The notes beneath the pieces were generated by a model. It worked only from the letters and a program-made list of their open reading frames with translations. It was not told the origin of the DNA and made no database searches. The position numbers and the translations under genes are program-made. A stretch of 54,959 nt of DNA from Akkermansiaceae bacterium (GTDB lineage Bacteria; Verrucomicrobiota; Verrucomicrobiia; Verrucomicrobiales; Akkermansiaceae): assembly GCA_903908495.1 (NCBI GenBank), contig CAIVSK010000019.1:1-54959 (forward strand), given 5' to 3'. Shown one piece after another: positions 43,784 to 53,668 of this stretch. How positions within the stretch are numbered: position 1 is the first letter of the stretch; every line of letters starts with the position of its first letter.

Positions 43784-46465
43784 ATGAACCCTCAAACCTC
43801 ATTGCGCAGCGGACGGATCCTGCTTGCCAGCATCTTGTGCCTCGCTTGCTGGCTATCCGCCCTGGTTCCCGCCATGGCGCAGGAAACCGTCCGCCAATAT
43901 CTCTCAGGCCACGATGCCGAACACACCGTGCCGTGGGAATTTTTCTGTTCCGACGGGCGCAACAGCGGAGCGTGGACGAACATCGCAGTGCCGTCTTGTT
44001 GGGAATTGCAAGGCTTTGGAAAATTTCGTTACGGCCACGAGGACAAGACCTATCCCCTCATTCACGGCGACTACCGTCATCGCTTCAATGTTCCCGCCGA
44101 CTGGCAACATGGCCGGCGCGTCTTCATCGTGTTCGAGGGCGTGATGACCGATGCTTGCGTCAAAATCAACGGCACCCAGGCCGGAACTATGCATCAGGGC
44201 GCATTCTACCGCTTCAAATATGACGTCACCAGCCTGCTCAAGTTCGGCGCGGAAAATCTCCTCGAAGTTTCCGTGAGCGACAAATCCACGGATGCTTCCG
44301 TCAACAACGCAGAGCGCAATGCCGACTACTGGGTCTTCGGTGGAATCTTCCGGCCGGTCTGGTTGCAGGCCGAGCCGGCACAGTTCGTGGATCGCGTGGC
44401 GATTGACGCCCGCGCCGACGGCACGTTTGGCCTGGACTACTATCTCGGCGGAGATGGCCGGGCCGACGCGCTTGAAGTGACGTTGCAGGACGCCAGTGAA
44501 AAAACCGTTGGCAAGCCGGTGGCCGTGCCGGTGGCGACGGGGCACGTAGCGAGTCGCCTTTCCGCGCCAGACCTGTGGACGGCGGAAACGCCGGCGCTTT
44601 ACACCGCGGTTGTGCGGCTCAAGCAAGGTGACAAGGTATTGCATGAACTCAAGCAGCGCTTCGGCTTTCGCACGATTGAATTGCGCCCGGGCGAAGGGCT
44701 TTTCGTCAATAACAAGCATGTGCTGCTCAAGGGCGTCTGCCATCACGTCGCCTGGCCAACGCTGGGACGGGCATCGTCCGACCGGATTGCAGCACTCGAT
44801 CTGGATCTGATAGAAGACATGAACATGAACGCCGTGCGCATGTCACATTATCCGCCCGACGAACAATTTTTGGAGTTATGTGATGAGCGGGGGATTTATG
44901 TTCTCGACGAACTCGGCGGCTGGCAACACAAGTATGACACGAGCGTGGGACGCGGGCACCTGAAGGATATGATATCCCGTGATGTGAACCATCCCAGCAT
45001 CATCATCTGGGACAATGGCAACGAAGGCGGCTGGAACACGGATCTGGACGCCGACTTTGCGAAACTCGACCCGCAGCATCGCGCGGTGAATCATCCGTGG
45101 GCAAAGTTCGGCGTCTTGAATGACCCGCACTACCCGGATTACACCGCGCTGGTGCGGGGGCTGGCGGACAATTTGATCTATATGCCCACGGAATTTCTCC
45201 ACGGCCTCTACGACGGCGGCCACGGTGCGGGGTTGGACGATTATTGGAATGCGATGCGTGGCAGCAAAGTCGCGGCAGGCGGATTCCTCTGGGTGTTTGC
45301 CGATGAAGGCGTGCAACGCGGCGATTTGAACAACACGGTGGACGTGAAGGGGAACTGGGCCCCCGACGGCATCGTGGGCCCCTTCCGTGAAAAGGAGGCC
45401 AGCTACTACACCATCAAACAAATCTGGTCGCCGGTGCAACTGCCAGGCCAGTTGCCAACAGGATTCGACGGCACGCTGCCAGTGGAAGACCGCTACGAAT
45501 TCACCGGCCTTTCCCAATGCAAATTTTCCTGGAAATTGCGCAAATTTGGCGAGTCCGCCGGTTACGAATCGCTGGCTCAAGGAACCATCACCCCTCCCGA
45601 TGTCGCACCGGGAAAATCCGGCAGATTGCAACTCAAACTGCCCGCCGATTGGCAGAAAGCCGATGCTCTGGCGGTCACGGCATCTGATCCCAAGGGCCGC
45701 GAATTGTGGACATGGGTCTATCCATTGAAGCCGCAAGCAGCATTGGTGCCGACGGGAGCACCCGTGGCGGCGACCACGGCAAGCGGTGAATTGCAATTGA
45801 AGACGGGCACCACCGAGGTGCGTATCAAGGTAGCGACGGGACAATTGCTCGCCGTCAAGATTGGCGGACGATCGTTCTCGCTGACCAGCGCGGCCATTCC
45901 CAATGCGAAGTGGACATTGCTGGACAGCGGCTGGCTCAAACTCGAGTACTCAGTGGATCCAACGCTGCCGACAGCGCTGGCTGGCGTGGCGTTCGACTAT
46001 CCGGAACCAAAGATACTCAGGAAACTTTGGTTAGGCGATGGCCCGTACCGCGTCTGGCGCAACCGCTTGAAAGGCGGGACGCTCGGTGTGTGGGAGACCG
46101 CCTACAACACCACTGAAACAGGCTTCAAAGATTGGGTCTATCCCGAGTTCGCCGGCTACTTTGCCAACATGCGCTGGCTCAAATTGGTCACACTTGAAGG
46201 TACGCTCACCATGGTCATCCCCGACGCAAACACCTTCGTGCGCGTCGGCACTCCTAAATTTCCCGCGGCCAATCTATCGGGCAAGACGATGGTGGATTTC
46301 CCGCCGGGCAACCTCGCGGTGCTGCGCGATATTCCCGCGATCGGGACCAAGTTTTCATCCGCCGCTCAGTCTGGCCCACAGGGGACCACTCCGCTGGTGA
46401 AGGCGCCGTTTCAAGGCACTGTCTATCTGCGAGTCGAAGCAGCGGCCACAGCGGATGGAAAGTAG
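43784..46465 (+). CDS. Secreted glycoside hydrolase family 2 (beta-galactosidase-like)
   Basis: 893 aa with a signal peptide (RILLASILCLACWLSALVPA, ending MAQ). Order: jelly-roll (AWTNIAVPSCWELQGFGKFR, FIVFEGVMTDACVKINGTQA), Ig-like domain (TPALYTAVVRLKQGDKVLHE), TIM barrel with KGVCHHVAWPTLGR and MNAVRMSHYPPDEQFLELCD, general acid/base Glu414 in WDNGNEGGWN, nucleophile Glu470 in YMPTEFLHGL, then about 330 C-terminal residues of beta-sandwich domains. Distinct from the GH2 gene at 20.4 kb. Codon use is more AT-tolerant than its neighbours (more AAA, GAA, TTT), and the GTTAG motif is almost absent from it, which could mean later acquisition. It converges on msrA with 11 bp between stops. Confidence 0.93.
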   Translation: MNPQTSLRSGRILLASILCLACWLSALVPAMAQETVRQYLSGHDAEHTVPWEFFCSDGRNSGAWTNIAVPSCWELQGFGKFRYGHEDKTYPLIHGDYRHRFNVPADWQHGRRVFIVFEGVMTDACVKINGTQAGTMHQGAFYRFKYDVTSLLKFGAENLLEVSVSDKSTDASVNNAERNADYWVFGGIFRPVWLQAEPAQFVDRVAIDARADGTFGLDYYLGGDGRADALEVTLQDASEKTVGKPVAVPVATGHVASRLSAPDLWTAETPALYTAVVRLKQGDKVLHELKQRFGFRTIELRPGEGLFVNNKHVLLKGVCHHVAWPTLGRASSDRIAALDLDLIEDMNMNAVRMSHYPPDEQFLELCDERGIYVLDELGGWQHKYDTSVGRGHLKDMISRDVNHPSIIIWDNGNEGGWNTDLDADFAKLDPQHRAVNHPWAKFGVLNDPHYPDYTALVRGLADNLIYMPTEFLHGLYDGGHGAGLDDYWNAMRGSKVAAGGFLWVFADEGVQRGDLNNTVDVKGNWAPDGIVGPFREKEASYYTIKQIWSPVQLPGQLPTGFDGTLPVEDRYEFTGLSQCKFSWKLRKFGESAGYESLAQGTITPPDVAPGKSGRLQLKLPADWQKADALAVTASDPKGRELWTWVYPLKPQAALVPTGAPVAATTASGELQLKTGTTEVRIKVATGQLLAVKIGGRSFSLTSAAIPNAKWTLLDSGWLKLEYSVDPTLPTALAGVAFDYPEPKILRKLWLGDGPYRVWRNRLKGGTLGVWETAYNTTETGFKDWVYPEFAGYFANMRWLKLVTLEGTLTMVIPDANTFVRVGTPKFPAANLSGKTMVDFPPGNLAVLRDIPAIGTKFSSAAQSGPQGTTPLVKAPFQGTVYLRVEAAATADGK

Positions 46466-46476
46466 ATCATATCAGC

Positions 46477-47109
46477 TCAATGCTCGAGCTTGAGTTTTTT
46501 GAGTTTCGGCTCGATGACGTATTTGCAGTAGCCGTTCTTCGACTTGTTTTCGAAGTAATAGTTTTGGTGGTAATTTTCCGCCGGATAGAAGTCGGTGGCT
46601 TTGGTGATCTCGGTGACGACGGGATCCTTGAGGATTTTGGCGATGGCGGCCTTGGATGCCTCGGCAGTCTTGCGCTGGGCGTCGGAATGGAAGAAAACGA
46701 CCGAGCGGTATTGCGGGCCCTCGTCGTTGCCTTGACGGTTGAGGGTGGTCGGATCGTGCAAGTCCCAGAACCAGGCGAGGATGCGCTCGTAGGAGATTTT
46801 CTTGGGATCAAACACCACCTGCACCACCTCGGCATGGCCGGTGGCTTTGTCGCACACCTGCTCATAGGTGGGATTCTTCACCGAGCCGCCCATATAGCCG
46901 GAGGTGGCGGAAATGACGCCGTCGAGTTGGCGGTAGGCGGCCTCGATGCACCAGAAGCAGCCGCCGCCAAGGGTGGCGGTTTCGGCGCCGACCGGCACAG
47001 CGGGCATCTTGGCGGGGACTTGGGCATCAGTGGACATGGCTTTTTTGGGTTCGCAAGACGCCAGCGTGGGCAGAAACAGCAACAAGGAAAGTGCAAAGCG
47101 TCGGTTCAT
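46477..47109 (-). CDS. msrA: Peptide methionine-S-sulfoxide reductase MsrA, lipoprotein form
   Basis: Reduces methionine-S-sulfoxide in proteins. 210 aa from the ATG at 47109. An N-terminal lipoprotein signal MNRRFALSLLLFLPTLASC (lipobox LASC, Cys19) places it in the envelope rather than the cytoplasm. The catalytic motif is TATLGGGCFWCIEAAYRQLD; other family motifs are TSGYMGGSVKNPTYEQVCDK, TGHAEVVQVVFDP, DPTTLNRQGNDEGPQYRSVV and NYHQNYYFENKSKNGYCKYV with the resolving Cys. Complete and normal. Confidence 0.96.
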   Translation of the reverse strand: MNRRFALSLLLFLPTLASCEPKKAMSTDAQVPAKMPAVPVGAETATLGGGCFWCIEAAYRQLDGVISATSGYMGGSVKNPTYEQVCDKATGHAEVVQVVFDPKKISYERILAWFWDLHDPTTLNRQGNDEGPQYRSVVFFHSDAQRKTAEASKAAIAKILKDPVVTEITKATDFYPAENYHQNYYFENKSKNGYCKYVIEPKLKKLKLEH

Positions 47110-47154
47110 GCTCCTACGATGCACATACGCGCAACTTATTCCCGGCAATCGGTC

Positions 47155-48078
47155 CTACCACTCGACGCCCAGGCCCTCCTCCAGAATGAGGACCCGCTCA
47201 CGGATGCCCAATCGCTCGGCCTCCATCAGCAGCCGCTCCAACGGCTCGGCCAGCGGCTCATTGCCTAACGAAAAAGTGGCGTAGTGCATGGGAATGAGCA
47301 CCTTGGCCCCGAGATCGGCGAAGGCGCGCACGGCTTCCTCCGGGTTCATGTGGACGTCGCGGCCGCTCGGCGCGTCGTAGGCCCCGATGGGCATGAGCGC
47401 CACATCGATCTGGTGGCGCCTGCCAATTTCCGCAAACCCATCGAAGTACGCGCTATCACCGCAGTGAAACACGCTCTTGCCGCCGGCCCGCACGATGTAG
47501 CCGCCGAAGTCGCGGTGGGTGTCGTGCAAGAACCGCGCGCCCCAGTGATGGCTCGGGGTATGGATCACTTCAAGCTGGCCGAAGTGCAGGCTGTCCCACA
47601 CCGTCATCTCATGGATCGCCGGAAACCCGAGGCGCTTGACCAGTTTGGCGCTGCCCCGCGGCACCACAATCCCCTCCCGCGCCTGCAATATCCTCAGGCT
47701 CGGCTTGTGCAAGTGGTCGAAATGAGCGTGGGTCACCAGCACCAAATCCACTTCCGGCACCTCGCTGAGCCGCAGCCCGGGCAGGCGCTGGCGCTTGACC
47801 GGCCCATGCCAGTTGGCCCAGTTTGGATCGACGATGACCGAGTGGCCGGCGAATTGCAGGAAAAACGAGGCATGGCCGATCCAGGTGATGCGGACGCGGC
47901 CATCGGGTGGCGGTTCCAGCACCGGTTCGAGCACCACGCCGCCCATCTGGCGAAACATGCCGGGCACGATCCGGTGGCGGAAAAACCGCAAATTCCGCTT
48001 GGGCCAGCCTTTGTGCGGCCGCAATCCCGTATGCCGCGCCGGGGCCCATTTACCGGGCTGATTGCCTGTGTCCTTCAT
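47155..48078 (-). CDS. Metallo-beta-lactamase-fold hydrolase (UlaG / NAPE-PLD type)
   Basis: 307 aa, no signal peptide. Metal-binding motifs of the fold are present: ITWIGHASFFLQFAGHSVIV at the start, LVLVTHAHFDHLHKPSL (HxHxDH), HTPSHHWGARFLHD, VFHCGDSAYFDGF (bridging Asp) and VLIPMHYATFSLGNEPL (last His). The WIGHAS start and the HHWGAR segment resemble the NAPE-hydrolysing phospholipase D-like branch, but substrate cannot be assigned. pyrF ends 52 bp upstream on the same strand. Confidence 0.92.
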   Translation of the reverse strand: MKDTGNQPGKWAPARHTGLRPHKGWPKRNLRFFRHRIVPGMFRQMGGVVLEPVLEPPPDGRVRITWIGHASFFLQFAGHSVIVDPNWANWHGPVKRQRLPGLRLSEVPEVDLVLVTHAHFDHLHKPSLRILQAREGIVVPRGSAKLVKRLGFPAIHEMTVWDSLHFGQLEVIHTPSHHWGARFLHDTHRDFGGYIVRAGGKSVFHCGDSAYFDGFAEIGRRHQIDVALMPIGAYDAPSGRDVHMNPEEAVRAFADLGAKVLIPMHYATFSLGNEPLAEPLERLLMEAERLGIRERVLILEEGLGVEW

Positions 48079-48130
48079 GCGTGGCCGAAATTACGCGGGT
48101 GCCGGATAATTGCCACGAAATTTTACGCGC

Positions 48131-48907
48131 TTAATGGGCATAGGCTGCAGTGATTTTTTCCGCCCAATCCATCGCCCGCGTCGCAAAGTCGCGGTCATCC
48201 GCCGCATACAGGATGCCGCGCGACACATTGATCACGTCGGGAGCCCGGCGCTTGGCGGCGGCCAGCGCCGCCAGGTCGCCGCCCTGCGCGCCCAAGCCCG
48301 GCACCAACAAAGGGGCATCGGGAATCCGCTCGAGCACCCCCGCGGCATTCGTCAAACCGACCACGTAGCCGACATCCGTCGCGCGGCCCTCCTCTTTGGC
48401 GCGTTCCCCCAGGGCGGTGACCAATTCAAACACCGCCCTCCCATCTAACAATGTTTGCCGTTGAAAATCCGCCGAGCCGGGGTTTGAGGTGACGGCCAGC
48501 AGGTAAATCCCCTTCCCCTCCCACCCGAGGAACGGCTCGATCGAATCGTAGCCGAGGAATGGACTGAGCGTCACCGCATCCACATTCCAGCGGCCGAAAT
48601 AGCCCTGCGCGTAGTATTTCTGGGTCTCGCCGATATCGCTGCGTTTGGCGTCGAGAATGACCGGCACGTCGTCGGGCATCGTGGTCAGCAAGTCCTCCAG
48701 CAACCGGATGCCCTCAATCCCCATCGCTTCGAAATACGCCATGTTCGGCTTGTAGGCGGCTGCCCACGGCGCGGTTTCCTCCACCACCTGGCGGAGGAAA
48801 TTGCGCACAAATTCGGTCCCGCCATCCCCCGGCCGCGGATCCAGCCCGACGCACAGCCGCGACCCGGTTTTATTGATCCTTTGCTGCAATCGTTCCGTGT
48901 AGCGCAT
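48131..48907 (-). CDS. pyrF: Orotidine 5'-phosphate decarboxylase (type 2)
   Basis: Converts OMP to UMP, the final step of UMP synthesis. 258 aa. Family motifs: RLCVGLDPRP, AAYKPNMAYFEAMGIEGIRL, the catalytic VILDAKRSDIGETQKYYAQG with the Lys-Asp pair, DAVTLSPFLGYDSIEPFL, AVTSNPGSADFQ, VVGLTNA and LLVPGLGAQGGDL. Length and AKRSDIG place it in the longer type 2 (PyrF-like) subgroup. Cytoplasmic. Upstream 48908-49006 has no recognised feature. Confidence 0.96.
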   Translation of the reverse strand: MRYTERLQQRINKTGSRLCVGLDPRPGDGGTEFVRNFLRQVVEETAPWAAAYKPNMAYFEAMGIEGIRLLEDLLTTMPDDVPVILDAKRSDIGETQKYYAQGYFGRWNVDAVTLSPFLGYDSIEPFLGWEGKGIYLLAVTSNPGSADFQRQTLLDGRAVFELVTALGERAKEEGRATDVGYVVGLTNAAGVLERIPDAPLLVPGLGAQGGDLAALAAAKRRAPDVINVSRGILYAADDRDFATRAMDWAEKITAAYAH

Positions 48908-49006
48908 GGCCCAAGCTGGACCGCCAATCCCAATTTCTCAACCAAAAACATCCGCTGCCGCCCGGCCGCGCCAAGCCGTCAGGCAAGCGAGTCAGGTGGT
49001 ACCCCA

Positions 49007-51553
49007 TCACGGTGCCGGCTCCACCACGAAGACTTGGGCTCTGGACCAATCGCCGGTTTGGGTGAAGGTCACCGCTCCGGTCGCGTCCGCTACCAGGGTG
49101 GCGACCACCGCACCGGCAATTTCGAGCCGGTAGGGTGCCTTGGCCGTCAGGCCGCGCACCCGATGCCCCAGCGGCGGTGTGGCGGTGGCGGCTTCCTGCC
49201 AGCGGCGGGTCCCGACCGGCGTGTTAGACCATTCGAGCATCTCGATATTCACACTGGCGGATGCCTGCCGGGAAATTTCCAAGGCCGGCTTGTCGGCCGT
49301 TCCGGCGAACCATGCCACCATGCCGGCGGTGGCGCTGAAGGCAAACGGGGCCGCTGCCTTCACTGAGAAGTTCATCACTGCTCCGGTGCATCCCGGCGTA
49401 TCCAACGTCAGATCGTAGGCTTGGTTGCGCAACCGGTATTGGAGCGTGGTCCCAGTCAAGGCCGGGGTGAGGTGAGGGTCGAGAAGCAAGCGGTCCCACT
49501 GCGGGCGGACGCCGTAGATATCGCGGTAGAGCCCGACGATGGTCATGGAATTGCCCGCCAGAATATCATCTCCGGCACCAGCCTGGGCGGCGCGGGTGTA
49601 GCGCTGATGGGAAAGCCCGTCCACCCGGTAGCGCTCCAGAATCCGCTTCACGTAAGCGACGGCGGTGGCCGGCTGGTATCCGGCATAGGCGCGCACCCCC
49701 AGTTCGCCCCACGACAGGAAAATATCGCCGTTCTCGTACTCGGGAAATTTTGCGCCAGCCGCACCTTCGTCCGCTGCGTATGGCAAAAAACACGATGGCC
49801 AGAAAAACAGGCTCTCCTGGCGCATGCGGGCCTCCGTTCCATCGAGAATCACTTGCCGCTGGCTGTCGCTGCAGAGCCCGTAGGCGACGGCGGCGAAGTT
49901 AACCGCAGTCACCAGGTTATTGCCATGGATCGAGCCGTCTTTATCGCGCCAATAGGCGAACCAGCCCTTGTCCGGATCCCAAAACCCACCCTGGCTAACA
50001 GGACGGATGAACGCCGCCTTGAGCTTGCTGGCAGCGAGGCTATATCGGCTTGATTTCGCGGCATCGCCGAGGAGTTGTTCGCGCTCGGCCCACAACGTGA
50101 GCGCATAGTAAAGCTTGGCGTTGACGAAGGCGTTTTCATACGATGCCCACACCACATCCAACCAATCGCTGGATTTGCCCTGGGTATGGGAATCGGTCAT
50201 CATTTCCACCAACCCGTTGTGGTCGCTGTCGCGCTCCAACAGCCACTCCAGCGCCCGCTCGCAAGGCTCCTTCTGGCCCCGCAGCCAGGCCATGTCGCCG
50301 CTCAGATCAAACTGCTCGGCGACGTTGACGGCATAGTCCGACTGCGAATCCATCAGATAGCCCCAGCCGCAATCATAGTAGCCGGTGGCCGGATCGTAGG
50401 TTCCGGGCATCATGTTGTCACTGGTGTCGTGATGCCAGCGGGAGAACACCCGGCCATCCTTCTGCAACGCGTGGTCGCGCCAGGCGTCCAGACTCGCCGC
50501 CAGGTTGGCCGTGTAGTTAGGGTCGGCCAGCGCCAGGCCCATTTGCGCGAAAAACGGCTCGTGCAGGCAAACCCAACCGGTCAGCCAGCCATTGCCGCCC
50601 ATGATTTCGCGGTCCACCACCCCGTAGCGGCCGATCGTATCCAGCAGGTCCGTGATGGCGGCGCCATCCAGTCCCTTGAAATCCCCCCGGTAGCGCATGG
50701 CCTCGCCAGCGGGCGCTTCTAACATCAGGGTGGTCTGCAGGGTGCCGGGCGTCACCTTGAAGGGCGCCCACACGTCCAGCGCGTTGACGCTGCGATGCAG
50801 GGCGTGCTTGGTCGCGAGCGGCTGGCTGCTAACCGACTGGGCGAAGCTCATGAAGCCCGACGGCTGATGCGAAAACCGCGACGCCAGATGCGCGTTGTTG
50901 GAGGCGGTGGCAGTCACCTTGAGCGCCTGCCCGCCCTGCCAAAACTTCACCGATCCGGCATGGCAACCGAACGAGGCGCCCGTGCCGATATAGCGGAACC
51001 AAGCGACACCGCCGGTATCCAGCAGGCCGCCGGTCCAGGTGTCAATCCCGGCGAAATCCCAGCCGGGGAAATAACTATCCTCCAGCGTGCCGCCGTTCAG
51101 ATACTGGCGCGTGATGCGCCACTCGATGCCGGTTTCGCCAACCTTGAAGCGCCAGCTCTCTCTAACTGAAACACCGCCGGCCGCGTAGTCGATCTCGTCG
51201 ATGGTGACCTCGTCGCCACTGACGCTGAGCTTGGGATTGCCGACAGCGCCGCGGGTGGTGGCCCAAACACCGCCGACCTGGATGCCGGTGCAGACCCCGG
51301 TGGCGGGGGCGACGGTTTCCTTGCCATTGACCTGCACTTGGTCGATGTAGCAGCGCCCGGCAAAATTCAGCCGGAGCTTGAGTCTGCCCGCGGCATCGGC
51401 CATGACGATGGATTTATTGACTGCGTCTGTTTGGATGGATGCGGCGTGTGCCGCGACGCCGGAAACTAACAAACAAGCGGCGGCAAGAATCGTGAAGGAT
51501 TTCCCCGCAGTGGGGAGGAGCCGGAGGACGGGATGAACAGGGCGAGGTCTCAT
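49007..51553 (-). CDS. Secreted six-hairpin ((alpha/alpha)6) glycosidase-like protein
   Basis: 848 aa from the ATG at 51553; the signal sequence is GKSFTILAAACLLVSGVAAH. An N-terminal beta-sandwich (about 40-290) is followed by a helical barrel (about 300-690) with DREIMGGNGWLTGWVCLHEP, DCGWGYLMDSQSDYAVNVAE, LLERDSDHNGLVEMMTDSHT, DWLDVVWASYENAFVNAKLY and ENGDIFLSWGELGVRAYAGY. A C-terminal beta domain has GVRPQWDRLLLDPHLTPALT. This layout matches GH families with six-hairpin barrels (GH15/GH65/GH94/GH78 relatives), but I cannot assign one. Acidic residues in DSDHNGLVE and the ENGDIF segment are catalytic candidates. It lies 89 bp downstream of the PEP-CTERM gene on the same strand. Confidence 0.85.
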   Translation of the reverse strand: MRPRPVHPVLRLLPTAGKSFTILAAACLLVSGVAAHAASIQTDAVNKSIVMADAAGRLKLRLNFAGRCYIDQVQVNGKETVAPATGVCTGIQVGGVWATTRGAVGNPKLSVSGDEVTIDEIDYAAGGVSVRESWRFKVGETGIEWRITRQYLNGGTLEDSYFPGWDFAGIDTWTGGLLDTGGVAWFRYIGTGASFGCHAGSVKFWQGGQALKVTATASNNAHLASRFSHQPSGFMSFAQSVSSQPLATKHALHRSVNALDVWAPFKVTPGTLQTTLMLEAPAGEAMRYRGDFKGLDGAAITDLLDTIGRYGVVDREIMGGNGWLTGWVCLHEPFFAQMGLALADPNYTANLAASLDAWRDHALQKDGRVFSRWHHDTSDNMMPGTYDPATGYYDCGWGYLMDSQSDYAVNVAEQFDLSGDMAWLRGQKEPCERALEWLLERDSDHNGLVEMMTDSHTQGKSSDWLDVVWASYENAFVNAKLYYALTLWAEREQLLGDAAKSSRYSLAASKLKAAFIRPVSQGGFWDPDKGWFAYWRDKDGSIHGNNLVTAVNFAAVAYGLCSDSQRQVILDGTEARMRQESLFFWPSCFLPYAADEGAAGAKFPEYENGDIFLSWGELGVRAYAGYQPATAVAYVKRILERYRVDGLSHQRYTRAAQAGAGDDILAGNSMTIVGLYRDIYGVRPQWDRLLLDPHLTPALTGTTLQYRLRNQAYDLTLDTPGCTGAVMNFSVKAAAPFAFSATAGMVAWFAGTADKPALEISRQASASVNIEMLEWSNTPVGTRRWQEAATATPPLGHRVRGLTAKAPYRLEIAGAVVATLVADATGAVTFTQTGDWSRAQVFVVEPAP

Positions 51554-51642
51554 GCGGGCAGGGAGATCGTTGGGTACGTCCGTCGGCGCTGAAAATTTCA
51601 TCGACGTGGCAACAATGGACATGCCGCAATTGATTAGCAGAC

Positions 51643-53628
51643 TCAAGACCGCTGCCGCCGCAGCAACCCGGCGACCAGCAGCAACCCGGCCACCGCGCTG
51701 GTGGGCTCGGGCGTCTCAGTGTACTGCAAGCCGCCGTCACCGATGGTGAAAATCCCAAGACTGTTGACGGGGGCGCCGCTGGTCTCCACACTTCCAAAGG
51801 ACCCCTTGAAGTTGGAGCCGAAAATCGCCGCCATCGACCATTCCCGGGTGACCCACGGCGTGCTCCAGAAACTATTGTTCATATCCACACCGGGGCCGAT
51901 GACTATCCTGAAGATCGTGTTGGTGGTATCGACATTCACCGCACCACCCGCGCCCACCATGTCGAAACCCATCGTCGTCGAGTTGGCGTTGATGTCCCAC
52001 TCGAAGATCGAGCCGCTGGCAAATGACAGATCGCCGGATAGATGCACGGTCCCCACCGAGCCCAGCTCACCGGGCGCGAGGGTCCCGCCGGATTGGATGG
52101 TGGTGGCCCCACCCAGCGTGCCGGTGCCAGCCAGCTTGCCAAAGACCGAGACGCTGCCGCTCGCCAAATGCTGGTCGCCGTTGACCACCAGGGTGCCCGC
52201 ACTGATGGTGGTGAGCCCGGTGTAGGAGTTGGCACCGGATAGCACCAGGGTGCTGCCGGCCGTGTCCAGGGTTAGATTACCACCATTGCCGGAAATGACT
52301 CCGGCAAAGGTCGTCAGGCCGGAACTCGCGCCCACCGTCAACGTGTTGCCGCCCAGCGCGACGCTGGAGGTTGTGGCACCGCTGAGTGAGGCGATCGACT
52401 GGCTGGCCCCGAGTGTTAGATTTGAACTACCGGCCGTGGCATCCATGATGATCGAGCTGCGTCCGCCGATGGTCGGCAGCGCATTGGCCACATTGGCATG
52501 GATCATGCCGCCGTTTTGGATAAATGTGCTGCCAACGTAAGTATCGGCGGTCCCGATGATCAGGTTGATTCCATTCACCACCACGTCCGAGTTGGGAGTT
52601 GAGCCGGCTATACCGTTATCTGTGACGTTTACCGTGCCGCCCCCGCTAAATGTTAGAATCGTCGAGTGTTTCTCGATGCCGCCGGTGAGGTTGAGTGTGC
52701 CGGCACCGACGTGGATGGTCGCGTCGGTGGCGATGTTGACCCGCCCGGCGTACGTCGTGGTACCGCTGCCGACGGTGGTCAGGGCACCCAGTGGTCCCGC
52801 GCCCGCATCGTAGCCTGCCCCGTTGAGCGACAACGCTTCGGCCGTCGGATAATTCAGCCCTGCGGACAAGCGCAACGTACCGCCGCTGGCAACGATGGTA
52901 CCGGCGGCCGCATTCCCCAGCGCGTTGTTAGTGTTGATTTCCAAGACTCCGCCGCTGACGCTTGTCAAGCCGGAGTATGTGTTGGTGCCGCTGAGGATTG
53001 TGGTGCCATTGCCTGTCTTACTGACGCTGTTGATGACGCCGCCGCCTTTATCAGCGAGCACCGAACCGAGAGTGAATGACTCGGAGCTAGCGGGCGAGAG
53101 AGTGACCAGGTTGTGGGTGGCGTCCACCACACTTTCCCGCACCCGACCGACAACGATTGACCCGCCGCTGCCAGCGCTGTCGTAGGCCCAGTCCTCGACC
53201 AGAGCCCCGCCGGTGTCGTTGGTGAAGATCACCCGCATCCAGCCGTAATCGCCGTTGGCATTGAAGCCGATGTAACCTTCCGTGCCGGCGGTGAAGGTGC
53301 TGCCCAAGTGAGTCTCCGAGCCGCCAGCCCCGGTGGAGAAATTGAGAGCCCCATTGCTGGAACTGATCAGAGTTCCCGCCGACAGATTCAGAATGGCATC
53401 CAGCGGGTCGGTTCCGGTGCGGGCGGGTTGCAACAGCGGGTCGTTGGCAACCCCCACCCCGCCGAAAAACGGATTGATGGATCCGCCATTGACGGTGATT
53501 GTCACGCCGGTCCAGCTGCCGGTTGGAATGGCGGTGTTCTGGAGATTGCTATAGATGATATCCGCCGATGCGGATCCGATCAGAGCGAGGGTGACAAGTG
53601 CCGCAGAATTCCGAAGTTTGGCTTTCAT
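51643..53628 (-). CDS. PEP-CTERM protein with autotransporter-associated beta-strand repeats
   Basis: 661 aa. Signal peptide MKAKLRNSAALVTLALIGSA. The N-terminal domain (about 25-165) includes ETHLGSTFTAGTEGYIGFNA and DYGWMRVIFTNDTGGALVED. Repeats follow, of the pattern SKTGNGTTILSGTNTYSGLT, SVSGGVLEINTNNALGN and STLVLSGANSYTGLTTISAG, TLVVNGDQHLASG, which are autotransporter-associated (PATR-type) strands forming a beta-helix. It ends with a PEP-CTERM sorting signal: PEP triplet (TPEPTSAVAG), hydrophobic helix LLLVAGLL and RRQRS. There is no C-terminal translocator barrel, so it is exosortase-sorted, not self-transported. No exosortase is in the window. Confidence 0.93.
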   Translation of the reverse strand: MKAKLRNSAALVTLALIGSASADIIYSNLQNTAIPTGSWTGVTITVNGGSINPFFGGVGVANDPLLQPARTGTDPLDAILNLSAGTLISSSNGALNFSTGAGGSETHLGSTFTAGTEGYIGFNANGDYGWMRVIFTNDTGGALVEDWAYDSAGSGGSIVVGRVRESVVDATHNLVTLSPASSESFTLGSVLADKGGGVINSVSKTGNGTTILSGTNTYSGLTSVSGGVLEINTNNALGNAAAGTIVASGGTLRLSAGLNYPTAEALSLNGAGYDAGAGPLGALTTVGSGTTTYAGRVNIATDATIHVGAGTLNLTGGIEKHSTILTFSGGGTVNVTDNGIAGSTPNSDVVVNGINLIIGTADTYVGSTFIQNGGMIHANVANALPTIGGRSSIIMDATAGSSNLTLGASQSIASLSGATTSSVALGGNTLTVGASSGLTTFAGVISGNGGNLTLDTAGSTLVLSGANSYTGLTTISAGTLVVNGDQHLASGSVSVFGKLAGTGTLGGATTIQSGGTLAPGELGSVGTVHLSGDLSFASGSIFEWDINANSTTMGFDMVGAGGAVNVDTTNTIFRIVIGPGVDMNNSFWSTPWVTREWSMAAIFGSNFKGSFGSVETSGAPVNSLGIFTIGDGGLQYTETPEPTSAVAGLLLVAGLLRRQRS

Positions 53629-53668
53629 GATGTAATAAAAGGGGAGGATGTTAGATGGATTATTGGAC

